Positions 44,032 through 52,536 of a stretch of 64,000 nucleotides of DNA are shown here, piece after piece. The DNA lies in the NCBI GenBank assembly GCA_025998955.1, contig AP024676.1:1922001-1986000 (forward strand), in the 5' to 3' direction. The stretch is from Candidatus Roseilinea sp. (lineage in GTDB: Bacteria > Chloroflexota > Anaerolineae > J036 > Brachytrichaceae). A program made the position numbers and the translations under genes. The notes under the pieces are model-generated. The model did not search any database, was not told where the DNA came from, and worked only from the letters and a program-made list of their open reading frames with translations. Each line of letters starts with the position of its first letter. The first letter of the stretch is position 1.

Positions 44032-45196
44032 GCTCACTTCGCGCCGCGAGGACGCGGTCCACATAGATAAAGTGGCCGTTGCGCATCGCGCCGCGCACGC
44101 GCGGGCGCAGCGGCCCCTCCTCGACGAAGGCGAGGTCGGCGTAGTGCCGCTCGGCGATGACGCCACGCTCGCGCAGCCCCAACGCGTCGGCCACGTTCTG
44201 GGTGATGAGCTTGGCAGCGGTGTGCAGCGGCAGCACGCCGCGCCGGGCGATGGTATAGGCCGCTTGCAGCAGCGCTGCCGGATGATAGTCCGCGGCCAAC
44301 ATGTCTACCAAGCCAGCGCTGATAGCCTCCAATGCGCTGAGGTTGCCGGAATGCGACCCACCCCGCAGCGCATTCGGCGCACCCATCACCACATGCATGC
44401 CACGCCGCTTGGCTTCCTCGGCGGCTTCCAGCGTCACCGGGAACTCGCTGATCGTCGCGCCCATCTCGGCCATGAAGGCCACCTTCTGGCGCGTGTCGTC
44501 GTCGTGTGAAGCGATGGGCAACCGGTGCCGCGAAGAGAGCGCCGTGATTTCACGCACTACGTCCCATGCCGGCGGCGTCTCGCGCATCTGCGCGATGCGC
44601 TCTTGCGTCATGGTTGCAACCGCATCGGCCGAGACGTTGCGCCACTCGGCGATCGTCTGGATGTATTTCTCTAGGTCGCGATATTGCCCCTGCCCCGGCG
44701 TGTGGTCGTTGATCGAGACCAGGTCCACTTGGCCGGCAGCGATCAGCTCCAGCAGCACCGGCGGCGCGCGCCGGTTGGTGACCTCGAAGCGCGCATGCAC
44801 GCGCATATCGGTCAACAAGGCATCACGATGGTAGTAGATCGCCGTGACGATCTCGCGCGCACGCTCCTCACGGCGCAGTTCGCGCTTATCCCACAACTCG
44901 GCGAACGAGATTGCGGCATACGCCGTAGTCACGCCGTTGGCGGCCAAACGCTTGTCGAGTTCGATCAGTGCCATGTCGAACGGGAGATGCACGCCGGGGC
45001 GTGGCTCGATCTCGCGCTCGATCATGTCGCCGTGCATATCAATGATGCCCGGCAGCACCGTCATCCCATGCAGGTTCCAATCACTGCGCGGCGCCGGTCC
45101 CTCGATCACTTCGGCAATCCGCCCGCCCTCGACGCAGATCGAGCCGCGCTCCAGCACGCGATCGGGCAGCACGATCCTCAAGTCACTCAACCACAT
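44018..45196 (-). CDS. phnM: RPnTP diphosphatase PhnM
   Basis: 392 residues from the ATG at 45196; a GTG at 45205 could add three. Amidohydrolase fold with DMHGDMIE metal-binding residues near 56. Removes pyrophosphate from alpha-D-ribose 1-phosphonate 5-triphosphate, the step before C-P bond cleavage. Overlaps phnL by 14 bases. Confidence 0.92.
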   Translation of the reverse strand: MWLSDLRIVLPDRVLERGSICVEGGRIAEVIEGPAPRSDWNLHGMTVLPGIIDMHGDMIEREIEPRPGVHLPFDMALIELDKRLAANGVTTAYAAISFAELWDKRELRREERAREIVTAIYYHRDALLTDMRVHARFEVTNRRAPPVLLELIAAGQVDLVSINDHTPGQGQYRDLEKYIQTIAEWRNVSADAVATMTQERIAQMRETPPAWDVVREITALSSRHRLPIASHDDDTRQKVAFMAEMGATISEFPVTLEAAEEAKRRGMHVVMGAPNALRGGSHSGNLSALEAISAGLVDMLAADYHPAALLQAAYTIARRGVLPLHTAAKLITQNVADALGLRERGVIAERHYADLAFVEEGPLRPRVRGAMRNGHFIYVDRVLAARSEHALH

Positions 45197-45947
45197 CGAG
45201 ATCACCCCCGGTTTCTCGGCTCGACACGACGCCAGACGCAGGACGCAGCGATTCGTTCGTCGTTCGTCCTGCGTCTTGAGCCAGCACCACTTCCTTGTCC
45301 ACCAAGTGACGCACCTCCTCGGCGTGGTGAAACACGCCGATCATCGCCACGCCCGATCGCTTGAGCTGCGCGAGTTGTTCCATCAACGCTGCCCGTGCTT
45401 GCGGATCGAGCGACGCCGTAGGCTCATCCAGCAGCAACAGCCGGCGCGGCACGATCAGGGCATGCGCCAGATTCACCTTCTGCTGCTCACCGCCGGAGAA
45501 GGTGGCCGGATAGGCATCCCACAACTCGCGCCTGAGGCCCAACGCGGCCAGCCAGCGCGCAGCGCGCTCTTGCGCCTCGGTATGGGAGAGGCCGGCTGCT
45601 ATAAGCGGCTCCGCAACCACTTCGAGGGCGCTCACCCGCGGACGGACGCGCAGGAACTGCGTGACGTGGCCGATCTCCTCGCGACGTAGCTTGGCGATGT
45701 CCACGTCGGCGGCGCGCGCCAGGTCAATCGTCCCGTCGCGCGCGTGATACAGTGCCTGGCCGGAGACCGGCAGGTACGTGCGATACAGACAACGCAGCAA
45801 CGAGCTTTTGCCCACGCCGTTCGGCCCGGCGACGAGCACGAACTCGCCGGCGCACAAGTCGAACGTCAGCTCACTAAACGCCACCACCCGGCGCTGCAGG
45901 TGATGCACGTCGAAGTGTTTGGATAGGTGTTTGACTTCGAGGATCAT
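45183..45947 (-). CDS. phnL: C-P lyase ABC-type subunit PhnL
   Basis: 254 residues from the ATG at 45947 (the frame extends to a GTG within a repeat array). Walker A GPNGVGKSS, signature FSGGEQQKVN, Walker B LLLLDEPTASLD, and the family phrase RPRVSALEVVAEPL. With PhnG-H-I-M it takes part in forming alpha-D-ribose 1-phosphonate 5-triphosphate. About the last 30 residues (after VVLAQ) are encoded by a heptamer array and do not resemble other PhnL proteins. Confidence 0.92.
   Translation of the reverse strand: MILEVKHLSKHFDVHHLQRRVVAFSELTFDLCAGEFVLVAGPNGVGKSSLLRCLYRTYLPVSGQALYHARDGTIDLARAADVDIAKLRREEIGHVTQFLRVRPRVSALEVVAEPLIAAGLSHTEAQERAARWLAALGLRRELWDAYPATFSGGEQQKVNLAHALIVPRRLLLLDEPTASLDPQARAALMEQLAQLKRSGVAMIGVFHHAEEVRHLVDKEVVLAQDAGRTTNESLRPASGVVSSRETGGDLDVVE
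45222..45277. repeat. Heptamer array inside the 3' end of phnL
   Basis: Eight 7-base units. agacgcaggacg at 45234-45245 and cgtcctgcgtct at 45265-45276 are perfect 12-base inverted repeats around a 19-base centre, so the array changes orientation midway. It is translated as part of the PhnL tail. Confidence 0.85.
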
Positions 45948-45951
45948 GGGG

Positions 45952-46100
45952 GCGTCCTGCGTCTTGCGTCTCACGTTTTACATTTTGAGCACCATCGCTC
46001 CGTATCACATATAGTGGGATGCGCAACACCTACAACCTGCAACCCGACACCCTGACACCTGCCCCCTGGCACCCGACACCTGATACCTGACACCTCGACA
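45952..46100. repeat. Heptamer arrays between phnK and phnL
   Basis: Two arrays fill the space between phnK and phnL: gcgtcct, gcgtctt, gcgtctc, acgtttt, acatttt (45952-45986), and about ten units of the ctgacac/ccgacac type (46030-46100). Between them is a short AT-rich stretch. This is the only large gap within the C-P lyase core genes. Confidence 0.8.
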
Positions 46101-46106
46101 CTTCTC

Positions 46107-46940
46107 TCACAACTTCGCATGCACCAACTGCTGCGTATACGCGTCTTGCGGATCTTCCAGCACTTGATCCGTCAAGCCGCGCTCCACGACGTGCCCCCGC
46201 CGCATGACCATGACGCGGTCGGCCAGCATGCGAATCACGCCCAGGTCGTGCGAGACGATGATCGTGGTCACGCCGGTTTCACGTTGCAGGCGCTTGAGCG
46301 TATCGAGCACGCGCGCTTGCACCGATACGTCCAGGCCGGTCGTCGGCTCGTCGAGCAAGAGAAGCTTGGGTTTCAGCGCAATGGCCTTGGCCAGTTGCAC
46401 GCGTTGCTGCATCCCGCCGGATAGACGAATAGGCAGATCGTCCATGCGTTCCAGCGGAAACTCCGACGCCGCCAGCGCATCGCGGGCCGCCAGGCGGAGC
46501 GCGCGATAGTTGCGTTCACCCGCCGCAATCAGCCGCTCGGCAATGTTGCCGCTGCTGGTGTTACGCATGCGCAGGCCGAGGTGTGGGTTCTGGTACACGA
46601 TACCAATCTCGAAGGTGCGCACGCGGCGCTGTGCAGGCCGGTCCAACGCGAACAGGTCTAGCCCTTCCAGTTCAGGGGTGTTGAAGTAATACCGGCCCTC
46701 GTCGGGTCGCTCTTCAAGGTTGAGCAGGCGCAGCACGGTGCTCTTGCCCGAACCGGATTCGCCGACGATGCCGAGCACCTCACCGGCATAGACCTCGATG
46801 TCCACATGATCCACGGCGACGACCTGCCCGCCGTAGCGCTTGACCAGGCCACAGGCCTGCACCAGCGGCTTCTGCGTGACCAGCAGAGGGTGATTCGTAG
46901 AGGCGTACGACGGTGCGTCGCTACTGAAGGTAGCCGTCAA
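46107..46940 (-). CDS. phnK: C-P lyase ABC-type subunit PhnK
   Basis: 277 residues. Walker A GESGSGKST, signature LSGGMQQRVQLAK and Walker B LLLLDEPTTGLD. PhnK docks on the PhnG-H-I-J core at PhnJ. Its start overlaps the end of phnJ by 20 bases, so expression is coupled. Confidence 0.93.
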   Translation of the reverse strand: MTATFSSDAPSYASTNHPLLVTQKPLVQACGLVKRYGGQVVAVDHVDIEVYAGEVLGIVGESGSGKSTVLRLLNLEERPDEGRYYFNTPELEGLDLFALDRPAQRRVRTFEIGIVYQNPHLGLRMRNTSSGNIAERLIAAGERNYRALRLAARDALAASEFPLERMDDLPIRLSGGMQQRVQLAKAIALKPKLLLLDEPTTGLDVSVQARVLDTLKRLQRETGVTTIIVSHDLGVIRMLADRVMVMRRGHVVERGLTDQVLEDPQDAYTQQLVHAKL

Positions 46941-47856
46941 TGTAGAACCTCCCGGCGTCGTCGTAATACGTCACCCCAACAGAAACTTCCGAGGTCTTGG
47001 ATCGAGCGATCACCTTTTCTACAAAGCCCGTATCCGAAATTTCGTAGAGCGCACTGCCACCCGGCTGTGGCAATTCGCTCATGAACTTGTTCTGCAGGCC
47101 GGTGTGGCGACACGTCCAGCCCCGCTGATCCTCCACGCGGAAGGGCACGTCGGCAAATTCGAGGGGGCGCACGTCGGTGTAGGGCGGCACGGCGTACACG
47201 CGCTTCTCGCGCCCGGCAGAGAGCAACGTTAGGTACGCCGCGCGATGCAGCTTGGGCAAATCCCAACGCGGAATGGGCGATGGGCTCATCACGTAGCGCC
47301 CGTTCACCAGGCAGGGGTAACTCGCGCCCAGCGTCACGCGCCGATAACGCACCAATTGCTCATACAGGCGCAACCACAGCAGCCCGTAATCGGCCTCGGC
47401 GTGCAGCAGACGTGCCTTGCTGATGTCATGCTCGACGCTGCGCAACGGCTCCGGGTCCGGCACCTGCAACACCAGGGTCTGGTATTCCTGCAGGCACTCT
47501 TCGGGGATGCGATGGCGACTCTGGAGGATGGTGGCCTTCAACGCATCGGTGGTTGTGGCTGCGCCGGCCATGCGCGCGATGAAGCGGCGGAGATTGGCTG
47601 CATTCACGCTGTCGTCCGCGCCCTGGTCAATCACTTTCACCACATCGTCCGGGCCGACGAGCGCGAGCGTCACTTGCAAGCCACCGGTGCCCCACCCACG
47701 CGCGATCGGCAACTCGCGGCTGGCGTAAGGGACCTGGTAGCCGGGGATGGCGATGGCTTTCAGGATGCGCCGGCGCAACTCACGCTTGGCGTATTCGTCG
47801 AGGAAGGCATAGGAGTAGCCCGGATTGGGCGCAGCGAGTTCGGCGATGGTCGGCAT
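46921..47856 (-). CDS. phnJ: C-P lyase subunit PhnJ lacking the radical-SAM cysteines
   Basis: 311 residues. Residues 12-235 match PhnJ (GYSYAFLDEY, PGYQVPYASRELP, GWGTGG, DQGADD, RHRIPE, GREKRVYAVPP). In known PhnJ, three cysteines (CxxC and a third 21 residues on) hold the 4Fe-4S cluster and a fourth six residues later carries the thiyl radical. Here residues 238-280 align without a gap but read TCRHTG, and YEISDTGFV where FVCSDTDYC is expected: the second, third and fourth cysteines are replaced (His251/Thr252, Ile273, Val279), leaving only Cys249 near the first. A 30-residue C-terminal extension follows. No frameshift is seen, so this looks like a divergent, retained form. Confidence 0.9.
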   Translation of the reverse strand: MPTIAELAAPNPGYSYAFLDEYAKRELRRRILKAIAIPGYQVPYASRELPIARGWGTGGLQVTLALVGPDDVVKVIDQGADDSVNAANLRRFIARMAGAATTTDALKATILQSRHRIPEECLQEYQTLVLQVPDPEPLRSVEHDISKARLLHAEADYGLLWLRLYEQLVRYRRVTLGASYPCLVNGRYVMSPSPIPRWDLPKLHRAAYLTLLSAGREKRVYAVPPYTDVRPLEFADVPFRVEDQRGWTCRHTGLQNKFMSELPQPGGSALYEISDTGFVEKVIARSKTSEVSVGVTYYDDAGRFYIDGYLQ

Positions 47857-47859
47857 ATG

Positions 47860-49164
47860 TCACATTGGCTCCCCGGCCGCCTGCGAGACAGCCGGCGGCG
47901 CAGCGCGCTCTGAATACACGCCCGGCATCCCGGCAGCCAGGCCGCCGCCATCGCCGTAGTAGTCACCCAGGCCGGCGACCTTCTTCGCCACGCCCATGCT
48001 GCGCACCACGTCCAGTTCGCTGCCGAAGGTCACGTAGTGCGGCAGCTTGTAATGAATGCAAAACCCGGACGACTCGACCGGATCGGTGTGATATAGCACA
48101 TACTCCTCGGTGTGCGAAGGATGGGGATCGGGCAGATCCATCGCCATATCGAGCATCGCCCCGGCGATCGTCTTGACTTCGTTCCAGCCGATCGTGGCGC
48201 AGAAGCCCAGCCCTAATTGCAACTGAGCCGGCCCGTCGGCGGACGCTTCGCCACCTGCAGGCGCGGCCTCGACGGCTGTGACGACCTCGGCGTGAGTCAC
48301 CCGGACGCGGCCGATGCTGAACAGCTCACCGGTGATCGGATGGGCGATCTCGACATCGGCATAGCCCAGCCGCACTTCGTTCACGGTTGGATGTACCGCG
48401 CCGTAGCCGCGCATGTTGGCATAGCCTAGCGCCAACACGCCACCGGTGTCGGCCCGCGACAGCGACTGCAGACGCATGGCGCGCGGCGCAGGAAAGAGCA
48501 ACGGCTCGCGCGTCACGTCGGGAATCTCGGCGGCATCCTGGCAAGGATGAACGGGCAACGCGGGCAATAGGCCGGCGTCGCGTTGCCAATCAGCAACGAG
48601 CGGCAGATGGCTCTTCTCGCCGTGAAGTTGCAGCTCCCCGTTCAAAGATGCGGCCGGCGCTGCGCCATCACCGCGTTCTGAGACTTCGTGTCCTCCTGCC
48701 TTTGCGGTGCGCTCTCCTTCCAACCCGTCCACGCCGTCGTGTCTTCGCGCCGGCGTGGTGGGCTCTCCCTCCAGCACGGCCAGATCAAGCACGCGATGGC
48801 TGTAATCGAGCGTAGGACCGAGCATTTGCCCACCGGGAATATCTTTGAAAGCTGCCGAAATCCGCCGGACGACCCGCATGCGTTCGGCGTCCACAACGTG
48901 CGCGTAGGCCAGGCGTGGCTGCGTGCTACGAAAGGCGCGCAGCATCAACACGGCCTCGTACAAATCGCCGCCGCTCTGGGCCAGGGCGAGCGCGGCCAGC
49001 TCCGGGGCATACAGCGAACCCTCGCCCATCACCCGGTCAATCAGATAGGGCATGGCGCGCTCGATCGTGCGCACGGTTTCGGCGTCGAAGTTGCCGATCA
49101 GCTCGCGGTAGAGCCGCTCGGCATTCTGAATGGCGCCCTCGCCACCTCGTGCTGCGACATACAT
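47860..49164 (-). CDS. phnI: C-P lyase core subunit PhnI
   Basis: 434 residues from the ATG at 49164, with GGAGG 10 bases upstream. Starts MYVAARGGEGAI as in other PhnI proteins; conserved RRISAAFKDIPGGQMLGPTL, RGYGAVHP and late GFCIHYKLPHYV. It links ATP and phosphonate with loss of adenine. Compared with E. coli PhnI there is an extra 50-60 residue low-similarity segment after LDLAVLEGEP (around 48600-48770), which looks like inserted repeat-like sequence. Confidence 0.92.
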   Translation of the reverse strand: MYVAARGGEGAIQNAERLYRELIGNFDAETVRTIERAMPYLIDRVMGEGSLYAPELAALALAQSGGDLYEAVLMLRAFRSTQPRLAYAHVVDAERMRVVRRISAAFKDIPGGQMLGPTLDYSHRVLDLAVLEGEPTTPARRHDGVDGLEGERTAKAGGHEVSERGDGAAPAASLNGELQLHGEKSHLPLVADWQRDAGLLPALPVHPCQDAAEIPDVTREPLLFPAPRAMRLQSLSRADTGGVLALGYANMRGYGAVHPTVNEVRLGYADVEIAHPITGELFSIGRVRVTHAEVVTAVEAAPAGGEASADGPAQLQLGLGFCATIGWNEVKTIAGAMLDMAMDLPDPHPSHTEEYVLYHTDPVESSGFCIHYKLPHYVTFGSELDVVRSMGVAKKVAGLGDYYGDGGGLAAGMPGVYSERAAPPAVSQAAGEPM

Positions 49165-49166
49165 CG

Positions 49167-49733
49167 CTAGGCTACCTCCACTTGGGTCGTGCACGGGAGT
49201 CCGACAACGCGCCCGGAATGTACGAAGAAAGCATCAAAGCCCAGCGGATAGCGGATCATCTGCCGCCGCAACTCCCAAAAGGCCGGCGGCACACCGCCGA
49301 TGCGCAGCCGCACCTGATCCGCGATGCCTGGTCCACGGCAAATGCACTCCGGCGCGTCCGGCGCATCGAGATCGCAACCGATGACCAGCGTAGCGCTCTC
49401 ATCCGGCAACGCATACGTGCCCACCTTGATGTCGGGGATCAGCGTCAGCGCCACCTCGTCCAGGCATGGGAGGAAGATGTAAGCGGCTGATGAAACAGCG
49501 AGGGCTTTTGCGCCGCAGCGCGCCAACCGCGCCGCCAGCGCTTCATCCGGGCAAAAGTAGCTCGTCTCAAGGTCGAGCAACGTCCGGCCGATCAGCGTGA
49601 AATCGTCCTCGTCGAAGCCGGACGGGGGCAGGAGACGCACGCGGCCGGGGTAGCTAAAGGCCCACATCAGCGCCAGAAACGTTTGGCGCGCAATCGCTTC
49701 GGTTTGAGTGTAGGCAGGAACAGCCGTAGACAT
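49167..49733 (-). CDS. phnH: C-P lyase core subunit PhnH
   Basis: 188 residues from the ATG at 49733, overlapping the phnG stop by one base (TAATG). Contains the PhnH-like stretch QTFLALMWAFSYPGRVRLLP and GVPPAFWELRRQMIRYPLGF. Structural partner of PhnG, PhnI and PhnJ in the core complex. Confidence 0.92.
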   Translation of the reverse strand: MSTAVPAYTQTEAIARQTFLALMWAFSYPGRVRLLPPSGFDEDDFTLIGRTLLDLETSYFCPDEALAARLARCGAKALAVSSAAYIFLPCLDEVALTLIPDIKVGTYALPDESATLVIGCDLDAPDAPECICRGPGIADQVRLRIGGVPPAFWELRRQMIRYPLGFDAFFVHSGRVVGLPCTTQVEVA

Positions 49734-50203
49734 TAGAACGTTTCCATCGCCACGCGCGTGGACTCGACCTTCGCCATCAGCGCCGCATCTTGCGCGTCCA
49801 AGGCAGCCGCTTGCGCTGCGATGAACGCCTCGATACGTTCGACCTCTATGCCGCCACGCAGCGCAGCATCCAGCACAGCCATCGCCAGCGCATGTCGCAC
49901 ATCGCGGCCCAGGCATGCGCCGTAGCCCTCGACTTCTCGACCGGATGGCAGCGCAACCTGCACCTGGGCTTCGGCCATCAGCGCCTCGCCCAGGTGAAAA
50001 GTCACCCCCTTGGCACTGTCGCGATAGGGCAACATGACGATGCCGGTGCGGTTTCGAATCACGCGCACGTCGCTCAGTCGCCTCAGGACGTCGTCGGCCA
50101 GCGCGATGACGTCGCGCGCCGGCGCGCGGCTGAGGACGGACAGTGGATGCACGGACAAGGGCAAACTCACGTAGCGGCTCATGACCTTGATGCACAAGGT
50201 CAT
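49733..50203 (-). CDS. phnG: C-P lyase core subunit PhnG
   Basis: 156 residues from ATG 50203, or 149 from ATG 50182; both lie in the arms of a perfect hairpin. The C-terminal half (AEAQVQVALPSGREVEGYGA, then CLGRDVRHALAMAVLDAA) matches PhnG. First of the C-P lyase core genes, 29 bases after phnD. Confidence 0.88.
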   Translation of the reverse strand: MTLCIKVMSRYVSLPLSVHPLSVLSRAPARDVIALADDVLRRLSDVRVIRNRTGIVMLPYRDSAKGVTFHLGEALMAEAQVQVALPSGREVEGYGACLGRDVRHALAMAVLDAALRGGIEVERIEAFIAAQAAALDAQDAALMAKVESTRVAMETF

Positions 50204-50208
50204 GAGCC
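50176..50208 (-). promoter_or_regulatory. Perfect 13-bp hairpin over the phnG start
   Basis: ggctcatgacctt (50176-50188) and aaggtcatgagcc (50196-50208) are perfect 13-base inverted repeats around a 7-base loop. In the minus-strand mRNA both possible phnG start codons fall in the arms, so the fold would hide them. It sits between phnD (transport) and the C-P lyase core genes and may tune or attenuate their expression. Confidence 0.75.
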
Positions 50209-50232
50209 ACCCAGTAGATCGCCACGACGGCG

Positions 50233-51270
50233 TTACCGCATCGTCGTCAGGTCGAGCTTGAGGAGGCGTGCTGCGTCGCGCAGCCCATTGAAGAAGGAGT
50301 CAATGTTCTTCAGCCGGAGGGTCGGATACTCGGTCACCGGATCCACATACCACTGGCGGTATGCCGCGACCAGCGCCGGATCCTTGCGAACGGCCAGCAG
50401 GGCATCCTTCACTGCCGTCTTGAATTGCTCAGGCAGCTCGGCACGAACGGCAAACGGCGTATTCGGGATCGGGTCGCTGTAGGCAATGATGACGATCTGG
50501 CCGTCCTTACAGGCGTTGTATTTCAGCTCGATTTCCTTGGGCGTGCGGCGACGGTTGATGCCGTCGGCGAAGCCGCACACATCCACCTGGCCTTGATTCG
50601 CCAAGGTGTAAAGGTTGTCTTCGAAGTTCGCCCCGGCATCCGCCTTGTCGTTCCAAACAGCGATCAGCGCCGAGGGGTGGCTGCCGGCGAAGACCGACTG
50701 CATGTCCTTGTCGGGGTCAATCTTGTTCTTCAACAGGAGCGTGCGCGGAATCAGGTTGCCGCTGGTCGAAGCGGGATCCACAAAGGCAAAGCGCTTGCCC
50801 TTGAGGTCTTCGAGCGTGCGGATGCCCGAGCCCTTCTTGGTGAAGATCACGCTGAAGTAAAAGGGTGACTCTCTCGGGTTGTAAACGGCGACGCCGCCGC
50901 GCGGCACGCGCGGGTAGATGCCCACGGCGAGCGGGTCGAGCTTGGTCTGGCTGCTGGCCAGCACGTAGGCAAACGGGCCCACCTCGAAGGCATCCACGAA
51001 CTTGTTTCGCACCGCCTCGATGACGGCGCTGTAGCTCGAGCCGGTGCTGAGCTTGACGGGAATGCCGAGCGACTTCTCCAGGTGCGCGCGGATCGGCTCG
51101 GCGGCTTTCAAGGTTTGCTCGGCGTCGCTGCCGGCAAAGATGCCGACCTTGAACTCGCCGGGCGATTGATTCAGGTTCAATCCGAAGGCAGGCGCCTTGC
51201 CCACGATCGAGGCGAAGGCTGCCGAGCCCACCGTAAGCGCCGAAGCGCGCAGAAACTTTCTTCGGTTCAT
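50233..51270 (-). CDS. phnD: Phosphonate ABC transporter substrate-binding protein
   Basis: 345 residues. Tat-type signal (MNRRKFLRASALTVGSAAFA), then the PhnD fold: FKVGIFAGSDAEQTLKAAEP, SSYSAVIEAVRNKFVDAFEV and FAFVDPASTSGNLIPRTLLL. Captures phosphonates outside the membrane for PhnE and PhnC. 126 bases separate it from phnE. Confidence 0.9.
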   Translation of the reverse strand: MNRRKFLRASALTVGSAAFASIVGKAPAFGLNLNQSPGEFKVGIFAGSDAEQTLKAAEPIRAHLEKSLGIPVKLSTGSSYSAVIEAVRNKFVDAFEVGPFAYVLASSQTKLDPLAVGIYPRVPRGGVAVYNPRESPFYFSVIFTKKGSGIRTLEDLKGKRFAFVDPASTSGNLIPRTLLLKNKIDPDKDMQSVFAGSHPSALIAVWNDKADAGANFEDNLYTLANQGQVDVCGFADGINRRRTPKEIELKYNACKDGQIVIIAYSDPIPNTPFAVRAELPEQFKTAVKDALLAVRKDPALVAAYRQWYVDPVTEYPTLRLKNIDSFFNGLRDAARLLKLDLTTMR

Positions 51271-51396
51271 GATTTGTTCCTCCTTACCTCACTAGTCACA
51301 CAATTGCGTTCAAAGCTTGCGATTGATGCGGGCTGCAGAGCGCCGGCATAGCGCTTCCATCCCTTGTTGAAAGGGAGCGCGTAACGCGCCGGCAGC

Positions 51397-52536
51397 TCAA
51401 ATCAACTTCTGGCGAATGTGCGCGCTGATGCGGTCAATGATCGTGACGGCGATGATGAGCACGATCACTGCGCCCATCAGCTCGCGAAATTGGAAGAGCG
51501 CCATGTATTTCTGCAGCGCGAAGCCAACGCCGCCTGCGCCGACGATGCCCAGGATCGTTGCGGCGCGCACGTTGTGCTCGAACAACACGAGCGAGTAGCT
51601 GGCCATCAATGGCATTACCTGGGGGATCACGCTGTGGGTGAAGATGGGCAAGCGCCCGGCGCCCGTCGCGCGCACGGCCAGCACTTGCTGTGGATCAATT
51701 TGCTCGATCGCTTCGGCGTACAGCCGGCCCATCGAACCGATGGCGGCGATGCCGAGCGCCAACACGCCCGTGAACGGGCCAAGGCCGATGGCCGCCACGA
51801 ACACCAGCGCGAAGATCAACTCGGGAATGGCGCGGTTGGCGTTCATGATCAGGCGCGTGACTTGATACACCACGGGATGTGGCGAAGTGTTTCGCGCCGC
51901 TAGCAACGCGAAGGGGATGGAGAGGATGACCGCCAGCGCGGTGCCGATCAACGCCATCTACAAGGTTTCGATCACCGCCGGCAGGATGCCCGGCACCCAC
52001 ACGCGATTCAGAACCGAAGGCTCGCTCGTGATGCGAAACTCGCCCGGATCGAGCATGGATACCTGCACCGGGGCGCTCACCTGCGGCTGCTCCGGCATCG
52101 GCTGTCCGCTCTCCAGCAGTTCATCGAGCGGCACCGATTCCTGCAACTCAGCAGCGATTTGATCGAGCAGGGGATCGCCGTCGAGGGTATCGGTGTAGCG
52201 CGCATGCACCGAAAACGGCAGCGGAATCTCGAATGGGAGTTTGGCGACGGCGTGCCAGTCGAAGTCCACGGGGAAGAGCCGGATCACGAAGTTGGCCATG
52301 TTGGGAATGCCCTTGACCAACTGCTCGGGCTGCGGACGCGTGCCTTGAATCGCCCAGGAGAACACGCCCACGATCAGCGCGAAGAGCAAGATGCCTGACA
52401 ACGAGAGCTTTGGAAAGGGGGAAAGCAGCTCTTCACGCGAAACACCACCCGAAGTAGCGCGTTTGGTTTCGGCCTTCACTACGGACTCTCTGCTAACAAC
52501 TTCCATGCCAGCTCCATCCACTCGACTACTGCGCAT
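51397..52536 (-). pseudogene. phnE: Phosphonate ABC transporter permease, in-frame TAG
   Basis: Begins at an ATG overlapping the phnC stop (TGATG). The N-terminal 190 residues carry the first membrane helix and a long extracytoplasmic segment, ending PAVIETL-stop: TAG at 51958-51960. The same frame resumes at once with MALIGTALAVILSIPF and the whole permease domain (EAIEQIDPQQVLAVRATGAG) to 51397. Other PhnE proteins have Gln here, so CAG to TAG is the simplest change. Because an ATG follows the TAG directly, reinitiation could still produce a split permease. Real mutation or consensus error is undecided. Confidence 0.85.

Noticed and set aside
51958-51960. Possible stop-codon reassignment (TAG/TAA read as Gln), suggested by Gln-position stops in phnE and the IS630 transposase
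   Set aside because: Many well-conserved genes here end naturally at TAA or TAG (for example phnJ at TAG, phnG at TAA) with no extension of homology, so the standard code is in use.
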